Source: Streptomyces sp. BV286
GTDB lineage: Bacteria; Actinomycetota; Actinomycetes; Streptomycetales; Streptomycetaceae
Direction of reading: 5' to 3'
Assembly: GCF_019090165.1 (NCBI RefSeq)
Contig: NZ_JAHRIB010000149.1
Span: forward strand, 62,001 to 126,000
Length of the DNA: 64,000 nt
Part shown: in pieces, positions 26,105 to 35,080 of the stretch
Position numbering within the stretch: position 1 is the first letter of the stretch
Layout: every line of letters begins with the position of its first letter
Program-made: the position numbers and the translations under genes
Notes under the pieces: generated by a model
Told to the model about the DNA's origin: nothing
The model's input: only the letters and a program-made list of their open reading frames with translations
Database searches by the model: none

Positions 26105-27313
26105 TCACCTCTCCGGAGGCGCGAACAGCTCGTCCTGGGCCCCGTCACGCGCCATCAGCAGCGCCCCGCGCAGGACGGCGCCGCCCCCCAGGGCGCCGGC
26201 CCGCACCTCCGTGGGCAGCGGCGACATCCGGCCGAGCCGGTCCCGCACCCGGGTGGCGAGCACCTCGCCGCCGGCCCGCCCGATCTCCCCCGCGAGGACC
26301 ACACATCCGGGGTCCAGCACGGCGATCACCGACGCGGCGCCCAGGGTGACGCGGTCGGCGAGCACGTCGAGGAATCCCGAGGCGGCGTCGGACACCGGTC
26401 CGGCGACCGGGCCCGAGGCCCGCGACACCGCCTCCCGCACCAACGACGCCGCATGCGGTTCATGGGAGGCGACGGCCGTCACGACGCCATGGCGGCGCGC
26501 CAGTTCGGCGATCGCGGTGGCGCCCGCCAGGGAGTGGAAGCCGCCGTCGCAGCCCGTCGCTGACGGCAGTCCGTCCGTACCCGGCACCGGCAGGAAGCCG
26601 ATCTCGCCGGTGCCGCCCGAGGCGCCCCGGCGCAGCACGCCGTCCAGGACCACGGCGGCGCCGATGCCGTGGCCGAGCCAGAGCAGCACGAAGGTGTCCC
26701 GGTCACGGGCGGCCCCGTCGCGCTGCTCGGCCAGGGCCGCGAGGTTGGTCTCGTTCTCGACGAGGACGCGGGCCGAGAGCCGCTCCTGGAGGGCGGCGGC
26801 GAGCCTGCGGTGCCATTCGGGCAGCCCGGAGGAGTCGCGGAGTTCACCGGTGGCGGGGTCGATCAGGCCGGGGGCACCGATGCCGACGGTGTGCAGCCGC
26901 TCGACGCCTGCCTCCTTGGCCGTGCGTTCGACCAGCGCGACCGCCTGCTCGACGGCGGGCCCGGTGTCCGTCTCGTAGGCGATCGGCACCGACGCCTCGG
27001 CCAGCACCGAGCCCAGCAGATCCGCGACGACCACGGCCACGCCCTCGGTGCGGACGTCGAGGGCCGCCAGGTGCGCCCGGTCGGCGACGATGCCGTACAG
27101 GCGGGCGTTCGGGCCGCGCCGCTGCTCGCCCGACTCCCCCACCACGCCGATCAGTCCGGCGGCGGCGAGCCGTTCCACGAGGTCGGCGACCGAGGGCCGG
27201 GACAGGCCGGTGAGCTGCTTCAACCGGCCTGCCGTCAAAGGGCCTTCCTGCTGGAGGAGACGCAGGGCGAGCCGGTCGTTGATGGCCCGGGCGGTGCTCG
27301 GAGATGCGGGCAT
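26105..27313 (-). CDS. ROK family transcriptional regulator
   Basis: A 402-residue ROK protein with an N-terminal winged HTH (about residues 12-60: LTAGRLKQLTGLSRPSVADL) and a sugar-kinase-like body (IGAPGLIDPATGEL, LWLGHGIGAAVVLDG, GGTGEIGFLPV). The phosphate loop is degenerate (VADLLGSVLAE in place of DxGGT) and the CxCGxxGCxE zinc cluster is mostly missing, so it is probably a regulator and not a glucokinase. ATG at 27313 has GAAGGA upstream. It is divergent from an MFS gene; the palindrome at 27369-27391 between them is its likely operator. Confidence 0.9.
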   Translation of the reverse strand: MPASPSTARAINDRLALRLLQQEGPLTAGRLKQLTGLSRPSVADLVERLAAAGLIGVVGESGEQRRGPNARLYGIVADRAHLAALDVRTEGVAVVVADLLGSVLAEASVPIAYETDTGPAVEQAVALVERTAKEAGVERLHTVGIGAPGLIDPATGELRDSSGLPEWHRRLAAALQERLSARVLVENETNLAALAEQRDGAARDRDTFVLLWLGHGIGAAVVLDGVLRRGASGGTGEIGFLPVPGTDGLPSATGCDGGFHSLAGATAIAELARRHGVVTAVASHEPHAASLVREAVSRASGPVAGPVSDAASGFLDVLADRVTLGAASVIAVLDPGCVVLAGEIGRAGGEVLATRVRDRLGRMSPLPTEVRAGALGGGAVLRGALLMARDGAQDELFAPPER

Positions 27314-27368
27314 GCCGGGATCCTTCCAGATCAGGGGCGGCCGGGCGGCGGGGCCCAATACCGCCTAT

Positions 27369-27391
27369 CTATCAGGCAGGCTGCCTGATAG
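27369..27391. promoter_or_regulatory. Palindromic operator between ROK regulator and MFS transporter
   Basis: Arms CTATCAGGCAG (27369-27379) and CTGCCTGATAG (27381-27391) are perfect 11-bp inverted repeats around a single G. It lies 56 bases upstream of the ROK start and 47 upstream of the MFS start, well placed to control both. Confidence 0.75.
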
Positions 27392-27437
27392 TTTACGGCG
27401 GCGGCTGACGGAAAGAGGGCAGGGAGGGGCCGGAAGC

Positions 27438-28652
27438 ATGAGCGCAGTGGTCTACGAGGAGCGCGACGTGAAGCGCTCCCGGTACGCCGTCTCGGCGGTG
27501 TTCGCCGTGCACGGGGCCGTCGCCGGTTCGTTCGCGACGCGCGTTCCGTGGATCCAGGACCATGCGTCGGTGAGCGCGGGTCAGCTCGGCCTCGCGCTCG
27601 CCTTCCCCGCGATCGGCGCGTCCGTGGCGATGCCGCTCGCGGGCAGCGTCAGCCACCGCTTCGGCGCCCGCACAGCCCTGCGCGGACTCATGGCGCTGTG
27701 GACACTCGCACTCGTACTCCCGTCGCTCGCGCCGAACCTGCTCACCCTGTGTCTGGCCCTGTTCGTCTACGGGGCGACGGCGGGCATGGCGGACGTGGCG
27801 ATGAACGCCCTGGGTGTCGAGGTGGAGAACCGGCTGGACAAGTCGATCATGTCCGGGCTGCACGGCATGTGGAGCGCGGGCGCCCTGATCGGCTCGGCCG
27901 CCGGCACGCTCGCCGCGCACCTGGGCTCGGACGCCCGGCTGCACCACGCGCTCGCGGCGGTGACGCTCACTCTCGTCGGTCTGGCCGCCTGTCAGGGCGT
28001 ACTGGACCTGCGCGCCACCGAGGACGAGGAACCGCCCCCGCGTTTCGCGCTGCCTCCGAGGTCGGCCCTGCTCATCGGCGCGATCGGCTTCTGCGCGGTG
28101 TTCGCGGAGGGCGCGAGTCTGGACTGGTCGGCGGTCTATCTGCGGGACGTCCTCGGCAGTTCCGCGGGACTCGCCGCCGCATCCACGACCGGATTCACGC
28201 TCACCATGGCCCTCGCGCGCTTCGCCGGTGACGCGGTGGTGGACAGGTTCGGCCCGGTCCGCACCGTCCGGGTCAGCGGCGTGCTCGCCACCCTCGGCGG
28301 CGTGCTCGTCGTCGTGGCGGACAACGCCGCCGTGGCCATGACCGGCTTCGCGCTGCTGGGCCTCGGTATCGCCGTGGTCGTGCCGCTCTGCTTCGCCGCG
28401 GCCGGCCGCAGCGGCCCCAACCCGGCCCAGGCCATCGCGGGCGTCGCCACCATCACGTACACCTCGGGCCTGATCGCGCCCTCCGCGATCGGTACCGTCG
28501 CCGACGCGACGAGCCTGGTGACGTCGTTCGTCCTGGTGACCGTCCTGGCCTTCGGACTCGCCGCGTTCGCGGGCGTCCTGCGTGCCAGCGGCCGCCGGAC
28601 GGGCGAAGCGGTCACCGTCACCGACGCGAAGGTCCCCGGCCCCAGGACCTGA
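27438..28652 (+). CDS. MFS transporter, YbjJ-like
   Basis: A 404-residue 12-helix transporter. The N-terminal stretch FATRVPWIQDHASVSAGQLG is typical of the YbjJ branch of MFS proteins, sometimes annotated as sugar or drug efflux. The central loop is short and acidic (RATEDEEPPPRF). ATG at 27438 with GGAGGGG and GGAAG upstream. The linked ROK regulator suggests a carbohydrate-related effector, but the substrate is not known. Confidence 0.88.
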   Translation: MSAVVYEERDVKRSRYAVSAVFAVHGAVAGSFATRVPWIQDHASVSAGQLGLALAFPAIGASVAMPLAGSVSHRFGARTALRGLMALWTLALVLPSLAPNLLTLCLALFVYGATAGMADVAMNALGVEVENRLDKSIMSGLHGMWSAGALIGSAAGTLAAHLGSDARLHHALAAVTLTLVGLAACQGVLDLRATEDEEPPPRFALPPRSALLIGAIGFCAVFAEGASLDWSAVYLRDVLGSSAGLAAASTTGFTLTMALARFAGDAVVDRFGPVRTVRVSGVLATLGGVLVVVADNAAVAMTGFALLGLGIAVVVPLCFAAAGRSGPNPAQAIAGVATITYTSGLIAPSAIGTVADATSLVTSFVLVTVLAFGLAAFAGVLRASGRRTGEAVTVTDAKVPGPRT

Positions 28653-28742
28653 ACCGCCTCCCGCTCCCGTTCCGGCTCCGGCCTACCATGGCGCTGATCT
28701 TCACATACGGAATCACCGGTACAGAGAAAGCGAAGACCCACC

Positions 28743-30197
28743 ATGGACCTCGGCGTGCGCTGGAAGCTGCACGGTGACGGGCGGACGCCCGCTCCTGGGG
28801 CGGTCGTCCGCCCCGACGAACGGCTCTCGTGGCCCCGGACCGCCGGCCTCGGCGCCCAGCATGTCGTGGCCATGTTCGGGGCGTCGTTCGTCGCGCCGGT
28901 CCTGATGGGCCTCGACCCGAACCTCGCGATCATGATGTCGGGTGTCGCGACGGTGATCTTCCTGCTCGCGACCCGCGGCCGGGTGCCCAGCTATCTGGGC
29001 TGTTCGCTGTCCTTCGTGGGCGTCGCCGCGGTGATCCGCGCGCAGGGCGGCACCAGCGCGACCGTGACCGGTGCCGTGTTCGTCGTGGGCGTCGCCCTGT
29101 TCCTGGTCGGCCTCGCGGTGCAGCGCTTCGGGGCGCGGATCATCCACGCCGCGATGCCGCCCGTCGTCACGGGCGCCGTCGTCATGCTGATCGGTTTCAA
29201 CCTGGCGCCGGTCACCGCCGCCACCTACTGGCCGCAGGACCAGTGGACGGCTCTCCTGGTGATGCTGTGCACCGGGCTGGCCGTGGTGTGCCTGCGCGGA
29301 TTCTGGTCACGGATCGCGATCTTCCTCGGGCTGGTCTTCGGGTACGGGATCTCGTGGGTCTTCGACCGCGTCTTCGGGCGGATCCACTCGCTCGACGCGA
29401 GCGGCAGACTCGTCGACCACTGGCGGCTCGACCTCTCCGGTGTGGGGAAGGCCGACTGGATCGGGCTGCCCGCCTTCCACGGCCCGTCGTTCGAGTGGTC
29501 GGCGATCCTCGTCGCACTGCCCGTCGTCATCGCGCTGGTCGCCGAGAACGCGGGCCATGTGAAGGCAGTCGGCGAGATGACCGGTGACTCGCTGGACGAC
29601 AGGCTGGGCACCGCGATCTCCGCGGACGGTGTCGGCTCGATGCTCTCCACGGCCGTGGGCGGCCCACCCAACACGACGTACTCCGAGAACATCGGCGTCA
29701 TGGCGGCGACCCGCGTCTACTCGACGGCCGCCTACTGGGCCGCCGCCGGCTTCGCCCTGCTCTTCGGCCTCTGCCCGAAGTTCGGCGCGGTCGTGGCCGC
29801 CATTCCGGGCGGCGTACTCGGCGGGATCACCGTCATCCTGTACGGCATGATCGGCCTGCTGGGCGCGCAGATCTGGCTCAACGCCGGGGTGGACCTGCGC
29901 AATCCGCTGAATCTGGTGCCGGCCGCGGCGGGCATCATCATCGGCGTCGGCAACGTCACGATGGAGTTCACCGACACCTTCTCGCTGAGTGGCATCGCAC
30001 TCGGCACGGTGGTGGTCATCACCGGCTACCACGCGCTGCGGGCGCTGGCCCCCGCGCACCTCAAGGCGCAGGAACCGCTGCTCGACGAGGGCACGTCCTC
30101 GTACAGCTCCGAGGCCGGGGCGGAGAGCGGGACGGAGCCGGAGAGCGGGTCAGGCACCGGCCCCGGCTCGGCGGGGGGTCAGCGCGCCAAGTCGTAG
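28743..30197 (+). CDS. NCS2 family nucleobase permease (uracil/xanthine)
   Basis: A 484-residue permease of the nucleobase-cation symporter 2 family. It has about 14 membrane segments; AENAGHVKAVGEMTG and the loop GGPPNTTYSENIGVMAATRVYS (described in part) carry the conserved Glu and Asn-Thr-Thr of the UraA-type substrate site, so uracil is the most likely substrate. The C-terminal tail is long, acidic and Ser/Gly rich. The last 19 bases overlap the end of the convergent GH6 gene. Confidence 0.9.
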   Translation: MDLGVRWKLHGDGRTPAPGAVVRPDERLSWPRTAGLGAQHVVAMFGASFVAPVLMGLDPNLAIMMSGVATVIFLLATRGRVPSYLGCSLSFVGVAAVIRAQGGTSATVTGAVFVVGVALFLVGLAVQRFGARIIHAAMPPVVTGAVVMLIGFNLAPVTAATYWPQDQWTALLVMLCTGLAVVCLRGFWSRIAIFLGLVFGYGISWVFDRVFGRIHSLDASGRLVDHWRLDLSGVGKADWIGLPAFHGPSFEWSAILVALPVVIALVAENAGHVKAVGEMTGDSLDDRLGTAISADGVGSMLSTAVGGPPNTTYSENIGVMAATRVYSTAAYWAAAGFALLFGLCPKFGAVVAAIPGGVLGGITVILYGMIGLLGAQIWLNAGVDLRNPLNLVPAAAGIIIGVGNVTMEFTDTFSLSGIALGTVVVITGYHALRALAPAHLKAQEPLLDEGTSSYSSEAGAESGTEPESGSGTGPGSAGGQRAKS

Positions 30198-31372
30198 GCG
30201 TAGTCGGGCGTGAACGTCCCCGGTGCGCCCTTGCAGCCGTCGGACTCGCCCGGCAGCTTCACCCACAGGTAGGCGTCGATCCGTGCCTCTCCGGTCCTCA
30301 GGGTCGGCGCCTGGCCGAGCTTGCGGCCCGAGGGGTCGCACCACTCGCCGTCGGCCGGGGCGCCGTTGCCGTTGCGGCTGGTGTCGATGACGGCGCCCAG
30401 GCCCGCGGGGCCGCCGAGCGCGTCGAGGGTCCGGCGGACGTACGCGACCTCGTCGCCCGTGCGGTTGAAGTTGGAGACGTTGCTGAAGATCCCGTCCGAG
30501 GAGGCGGCGGACGCGGCGCCGGCCCTGCGCAGCAGCCCGGCCTGCTTCTGGGGCGAGTTCCAGTCGGAGTGCCCGGCGTCGTAGTAGACACGCGCCTTCG
30601 GGTTCGCCGCCTTCAGAACGCGGCCCGCGCGGGCCAGCGAGGCGAAGCGGGCGGACCGTTCGCCCTCGGAGAGGCAGTCGGACTGGGCGATCGCGTCGGG
30701 CTCCAGGATCACGACGACCTCCCCGGAGCCGAGGCCCGCCGCGAACTTCTGGATCCACCCGTCGTACGCGCCGAGGTCGGGCGCCCCGCCCTGGGAGGCC
30801 CCGCCGCAGTCGCGGTTCGATATCGCGTACGGGACGACGACGGGGACGCTGCCCCTCGCCGAGCCGGCCGAGGTGACCGCCCTGACGCGGGAGGTGATGT
30901 TCGACGGCGTGTAGTCCGCGAACCAGACCGCGGCGGGACGGTCGGCGATCCGGGACTCGATGACCGGGCGGCGCGGATCGTCACGGTTGGCCCGGACCCA
31001 GTCCAGGACCTGGGAATCGGGATGGCTGTACAGCTGCACCGACACGGGCTCGGACCTCGGCTTCGTCGACGCGGACCTGGAGGGCTTCGGACTCGGCCGC
31101 GCCGTGGACCGCGAGGGCGACGGCGACGGGGAGGCGGACGTCCTCGAGGGTGAGGGCGTCGGCACGGCGGGCAGCGGCTGCAGCAGCGGTGAGCTGGTCA
31201 CCTCGGGGCGTGCCTCGTCGGATCCACGGCCGTCGTCCAGCGCGGACATCATTCCCGTCACGGTCCCCACCGCGACGACGGCGGATGCCACCGCCACCAT
31301 GGCGCCGCGCCGGGCAGCGCGACCGCGCTCCGCTCTCCGTGCGGCCAGGCGCTCGGCACGTCGGCCTGACAC
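30179..31372 (-). CDS. Family 6 glycoside hydrolase (cellulase-type), secreted or anchored
   Basis: A 397-residue GH6 enzyme. A basic N-terminus and one hydrophobic segment (about residues 24-44) form a signal peptide or anchor; a Ser/Pro/Arg linker follows to about 110. The catalytic domain shows WFADYTP, PYAISNRDCGG (its Asp at the proton-donor position), VVILEPDAIA, and LWVKLPGESDG near the end. GH6 members cleave beta-1,4-glucan with inversion. There is no cellulose-binding module, so the substrate may be the organism's own glucan or soluble fragments. Confidence 0.88.
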   Translation of the reverse strand: MSGRRAERLAARRAERGRAARRGAMVAVASAVVAVGTVTGMMSALDDGRGSDEARPEVTSSPLLQPLPAVPTPSPSRTSASPSPSPSRSTARPSPKPSRSASTKPRSEPVSVQLYSHPDSQVLDWVRANRDDPRRPVIESRIADRPAAVWFADYTPSNITSRVRAVTSAGSARGSVPVVVPYAISNRDCGGASQGGAPDLGAYDGWIQKFAAGLGSGEVVVILEPDAIAQSDCLSEGERSARFASLARAGRVLKAANPKARVYYDAGHSDWNSPQKQAGLLRRAGAASAASSDGIFSNVSNFNRTGDEVAYVRRTLDALGGPAGLGAVIDTSRNGNGAPADGEWCDPSGRKLGQAPTLRTGEARIDAYLWVKLPGESDGCKGAPGTFTPDYAYDLAR

Positions 31373-31473
31373 GTGGTGCTCCCCCCTCCACCGGGTCCCG
31401 CGTGTTCCCCCGTTCTGGGGAAGCGCTCGGCCCGGCGGCCCTGGGCACAGCCTAGGCCTGGCACCCTGCCCCC

Positions 31474-32193
31474 ATGGTGCGGTTGGAACGCTTCGGGCAG
31501 GACACGGCTCGCGTGCACGGCGTCGACGCGGTCGTGCACCGGATGCGCGCGCTCGGTGCGGGCTGGCCGGAGCGGGACGGTGTCGCGGTCTTCAACCGTG
31601 TGTACCTCGCCGTCACCGAGGAGGTCGACAGGCGCCTGGAATCGGGGCACTTCACCGACGCGGAAGCCGCGATCACCCTGGACGTACGCTTCGCGGAGCG
31701 CTATCTGAGGGCCGTCGAGGCGGTCGCGGACGAGCGCCGGCCGCCCGCCTGCTGGCGGCCGTTGTTCCAGCTGAGGGGCCATCCCGGAGTACGTCCGCTG
31801 CAGTTCGCCCTCGCGGGCATCAATGCGCACATCGGGCACGACCTGGCGCTCGCGGTGGTGGACACCTGTCGTACGCTCGGCTGCGAACCGGACGAGCTGG
31901 AGGACGACTTCGACCGCGTGGGCGACGTCCTCGTCTCGCTGGAGGAGCGCATCCGCGAGGATCTGATGCCGGGCCCGGACCTCCTCCAGATCGCCGACCC
32001 GCTGACCCATCTGCTGGGCGCCTGGAGCCTGGAGCGGGCCCGGGACGCTGCCTGGTCGGCCGCCCGCGCCGTCTGGGCGCTGCGCGAACTCCCCGACCTG
32101 GCCGAGGAGTTCGTCGAGCGCCTCGACACGGGGGTGGGGCTGGTCGGCCGCTGTCTCCTCACCCCGCTGAGCGCTCCGCCGCCGGCCTGGTGA
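31474..32193 (+). CDS. DUF5995 family protein
   Basis: A 239-residue soluble helical protein matching, as I recall, DUF5995. Conserved-looking features are FNRVYLAVTEEV, FAERYLRAVEAV and LAGINAHIGHDLALAVVDTC, whose paired His and Asp residues suggest a metal site. No signal peptide. Function is unknown. ATG at 31474 has a weak ribosome site. Its stop codon abuts the stop of the convergent oxidase gene (32193/32194), leaving no room for a terminator. Confidence 0.75.
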   Translation: MVRLERFGQDTARVHGVDAVVHRMRALGAGWPERDGVAVFNRVYLAVTEEVDRRLESGHFTDAEAAITLDVRFAERYLRAVEAVADERRPPACWRPLFQLRGHPGVRPLQFALAGINAHIGHDLALAVVDTCRTLGCEPDELEDDFDRVGDVLVSLEERIREDLMPGPDLLQIADPLTHLLGAWSLERARDAAWSAARAVWALRELPDLAEEFVERLDTGVGLVGRCLLTPLSAPPPAW

Positions 32194-33885
32194 TCAGTCC
32201 TCCGGCAGTTCCACCGGGGCGATCTCGTCGTAGACGTCACCGGGCCCGGGGTTGGCCGGGTCGGTCCCGCCGCCGAAGTGGTGCATGACGCCCCACACGG
32301 CGTTGAGCGCGGTCTGTACGGCACCCTCCGCCCAGCCGGCCGTCCAGGAGATGTCGTCGCCCGCGAGGAAGATGCCCCGCTTGTCCTCGGGCAGCCGGTC
32401 CTGCATGAAGTGCGTGAACAGGCGCCGCTGGTAGCGGTAGTGGCCGGGCAGGTTGGCCTTGAACGCGCCCATGAAGTACGGCTCGTTCTCCCAGGACACG
32501 GTGACCGGGCTGCCGATGATGTGCTTCCTGATGTCGACGTTCGGGTAGATCTCGCCGAGCGACTTCAGCATGACCTCCATCCGCTCGTTCGCGGACAGCG
32601 GCAGCCACTTCAGGCTGTCGTCGCACCACGTGTAGGACAGGCAGATGACGGCGGGCTGATCCGGACCGTTGTCCAGGAGGTACGTACCCCGCGTCATACG
32701 GTCCGTGAGCGTCATCGACATGACGTCCCGCCCCGTCTCCTCGTCCTTGTCGAGCCAGAACGGCCGGTCGACCGGCACGAACAGCTTCGAGCTCTCCATG
32801 TAGTGGGTCCGCTCGATGGCGGTCCAGTGGTCGATCGGGAACAGTGCGTCGTCGCAGGCGACCTTGGAGAGCAGCATCCAGGACTGGGCGGTGAAGATCG
32901 CCGCCCGGTACGTACGGATGTCGCCGGAGGCGTCGGTGACGGTGATCCGGTTGCCCGCGGTGCGGTTCAGGCGGGTCACGGCGGGCCGGGGCTCACCGTC
33001 GTGGAGCGTGGCCAGCGACGTCCCGTACGCCCAGTGCACGATCTTCTGCGGCTCACGCTCCCACAGGCGCAGCGGGAGCTGCTGGCTGCCGCCGACGATG
33101 CCCCGGTGGTGGTCGTCGGCCTCGGTGTAGACGACGCGCAGGATCTCCAGGATGGAGTTCGGGAAGTCGGTGTCCCAGCCGCCCGTGCCGAAGCCGACCT
33201 GGCCGAAGATCTCGCGGTGCCGGAAGGACTTGAAGGACTCGGAGTCGCAGAGGAAGCCGTAGAAGGTCTGGTTGTCGAGCTTCTCGACGAGCTTCGCCCA
33301 GATCTCGCGGATGCGGGGCACGTCGCGCTCGCGCATCGCCTGGTTCATGTCGGAGAAGTCGGCGCCCTCCTCCAGGCAGGCGTTCCAGGCCTTCGCCACG
33401 TCCCGGTAGACCTGTGGCAGGTCGTCGGCCGTCTCGGCGTAGTGGGACTCGCCCTTGAGGTCGACGACGGTCGAGGGCGTGGCCTCGGAGAGGGGGTTGG
33501 GGAACGGCTCGGTCCGCAGGCCCACCAGGTCGATGTAGTGCTGGAGCGCCGTGGAGGACGGCGGGAAGCGCATCGCGCCCATCTCGGCGGTGAGGGAGGG
33601 GTCGCACCCGTCGAAGCCCACCGTCCGCAGCCGTCCGCCGATCTTGTCGGCCTCGTACACGACGGGCTTGAGGCCCATCTTCATCAGCTCGTACGCGGCC
33701 ACGATGCCCGAGAGGCCGCCGCCGATGACGGCCACCTCGGTGCCGAGCTCGGTCGCCGGTATCTGGCCGAGGCCCGCGGGGTGCGCGAGGAAGTCGTCGT
33801 ACGCGTACGGGAAGTCCGGGCCGAACATGGTGATCGGCGGCTGCGCGTCGGTGTGCGGGACGGCGGGGGGCACCGTGGACGTCAT
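32194..33885 (-). CDS. davB: L-amino acid 2-monooxygenase, lysine 2-monooxygenase (DavB) like
   Basis: A 563-residue FAD enzyme of the flavin amine oxidase group. The start ITMFGPDFPYAYDDFLAHP and the dinucleotide motif VAVIGGGLSGIVAAYELMKM closely match, from memory, Pseudomonas putida DavB, which converts L-lysine to 5-aminovaleramide with CO2 release. Further matching stretches are QVGFGTGGWDTDFPNS, MTLTDRMTRGTYL and the C-terminal GDDISWTAGWAEGAVQTALN. Tryptophan and phenylalanine 2-monooxygenases are relatives, so the substrate needs testing. It follows the amidase gene by 57 bases on the same strand. Confidence 0.8.
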   Translation of the reverse strand: MTSTVPPAVPHTDAQPPITMFGPDFPYAYDDFLAHPAGLGQIPATELGTEVAVIGGGLSGIVAAYELMKMGLKPVVYEADKIGGRLRTVGFDGCDPSLTAEMGAMRFPPSSTALQHYIDLVGLRTEPFPNPLSEATPSTVVDLKGESHYAETADDLPQVYRDVAKAWNACLEEGADFSDMNQAMRERDVPRIREIWAKLVEKLDNQTFYGFLCDSESFKSFRHREIFGQVGFGTGGWDTDFPNSILEILRVVYTEADDHHRGIVGGSQQLPLRLWEREPQKIVHWAYGTSLATLHDGEPRPAVTRLNRTAGNRITVTDASGDIRTYRAAIFTAQSWMLLSKVACDDALFPIDHWTAIERTHYMESSKLFVPVDRPFWLDKDEETGRDVMSMTLTDRMTRGTYLLDNGPDQPAVICLSYTWCDDSLKWLPLSANERMEVMLKSLGEIYPNVDIRKHIIGSPVTVSWENEPYFMGAFKANLPGHYRYQRRLFTHFMQDRLPEDKRGIFLAGDDISWTAGWAEGAVQTALNAVWGVMHHFGGGTDPANPGPGDVYDEIAPVELPED

Positions 33886-33942
33886 GGGGTACGGACTCCT
33901 TGCGGGGAAAGCTGGGGCGAGGCTGGTGGTCTGGTGGGGGTG

Positions 33943-34731
33943 TCAGACGAGGGACCCGTAGAGGCCGGGGCGGCGGTCCTTCAGATACGGGTTCGTCTCC
34001 CGGGAGGCGGCGAGGAAGGCGGGGTCCACCTCGCCGAGGACGAGTTCCTCCGCGCGGCCCGCGCGGGCGCGGGCGCCGCCGTCGGGGCCGGCCAGGGTCG
34101 AGAGCCCGACGAACTCGAACTCCCCTTCCGTACCGACCCGGTTGACGTACGCGACGTACATCTGGTTCTCGAAGGCGCGCACCGGGACGACGGACTCGGC
34201 GACGAACTGGAAGGGGTGCATCTGGGCCGTCGGCACCACGAGGAGGTCGGTGCCGCCCAGGGCGTGCGCGCGGACGTTCTCCGGGAACTCCACGTCGTAG
34301 CAGACCATGAGGCCGACCCGGAGGCCGTCCAGGTCGGCCTGGACGACCGGCTCGTCGCCAGGAGTGAACCACTTCTGCTCGAAGCAGCCGAAGAGGTGGG
34401 TCTTGCGGTAGTTCGCCAGGCGCGTGCCGTCGCAGGAGATCAGCTGGACCGAGTTGAAGACCGACTCCGAGGACCGCTCCGGGTAGCCGTAGACGACGGC
34501 CACGCCGTGCCGGCCGGCGATCTCCGCGACCGCGTCCGCGGAGTCCCCGTCGGCGGGCTCGGCGAGCCGGTGCACGTCGGCGCCGATCGCGTAGCCGGTG
34601 AGGAACATCTCCGGGGTGATCAGCAGCCCGGCGCCCGCGGCGGCGGCCCGGCCCGCGGCCTCGTCGAGGACCCTGAGGTTCTCGGCGACGGAGCCGGGTC
34701 GGCCGGAGCTCTGGAGCAGGGCGGTGCGCAT
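33943..34731 (-). CDS. davA: Nitrilase-superfamily amidase, 5-aminovaleramidase (DavA) like
   Basis: A 262-residue carbon-nitrogen hydrolase. The catalytic triad is visible: Glu in TPEMFLTGY (about residue 42), Lys in NYRKTHLFG (about 110) and Cys in VCYDVEFPENVR (about 144). Length and the stretches YGYPERSSESVFNSVQLI and ENQMYVAYVNRVG closely resemble P. putida DavA, which hydrolyses 5-aminovaleramide made by DavB. ATG at 34731 has GAGGAA upstream. First gene of a davA-davB unit with a CGTTGCG box array 130-190 bases upstream. Confidence 0.82.
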   Translation of the reverse strand: MRTALLQSSGRPGSVAENLRVLDEAAGRAAAAGAGLLITPEMFLTGYAIGADVHRLAEPADGDSADAVAEIAGRHGVAVVYGYPERSSESVFNSVQLISCDGTRLANYRKTHLFGCFEQKWFTPGDEPVVQADLDGLRVGLMVCYDVEFPENVRAHALGGTDLLVVPTAQMHPFQFVAESVVPVRAFENQMYVAYVNRVGTEGEFEFVGLSTLAGPDGGARARAGRAEELVLGEVDPAFLAASRETNPYLKDRRPGLYGSLV

Positions 34732-34863
34732 GCGTGTTCCTCACCGGGACGGAAGGGAGTGGGAGCCGGGCGGACGGCCGGAGGGACAAGGCCGGTCGGC
34801 CGGGCCGGAAAGGCGGGCCAGATAGACGGTACGGGCGACGGGTTCGGGCGGACAAGAAGGAGC

Positions 34864-34923
34864 CGTTGCGTGCCGGTGGACGAATCGTTGCGTCCACCGG
34901 CGGTCCGGCGGCGATTCGTTGCG
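34864..34923 (-). promoter_or_regulatory. CGTTGCG box array upstream of davA
   Basis: Three exact CGTTGCG boxes on the plus strand start at 34864, 34886 and 34917 (22 and 31 bases apart, about two and three helical turns). The middle one lies in the loop of a perfect inverted repeat, CCGGTGGAC (34873-34881) and GTCCACCGG (34892-34900). The same box spacing occurs upstream of the APC permease gene at 39511-39589. A likely binding site for an oligomeric regulator such as the nearby Lrp protein. Confidence 0.6.
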
Positions 34924-35080
34924 CGCCCCCCGGTATGAGGGCCAGTCCTCCCCTGGGCGCAGGTCACCGACGTGCTCCCCGCCGGGTGGCGGAGGTGCGG
35001 TGCAGCCCCCGGCGCGATGTGGCGCGGCGGCGGCGCCGGAACAGTGGGTCCTGTCCGCAGCACCCGCCGAAAGGACTGTC

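Noticed and set aside
32278..34938. Very long rightward open frame (886 codons) opposite davB and davA
   Set aside because: It is the antisense shadow of two clearly recognised genes; its product is Val/Asp/Arg-rich low-complexity sequence with no domain, as is usual in high-GC DNA.
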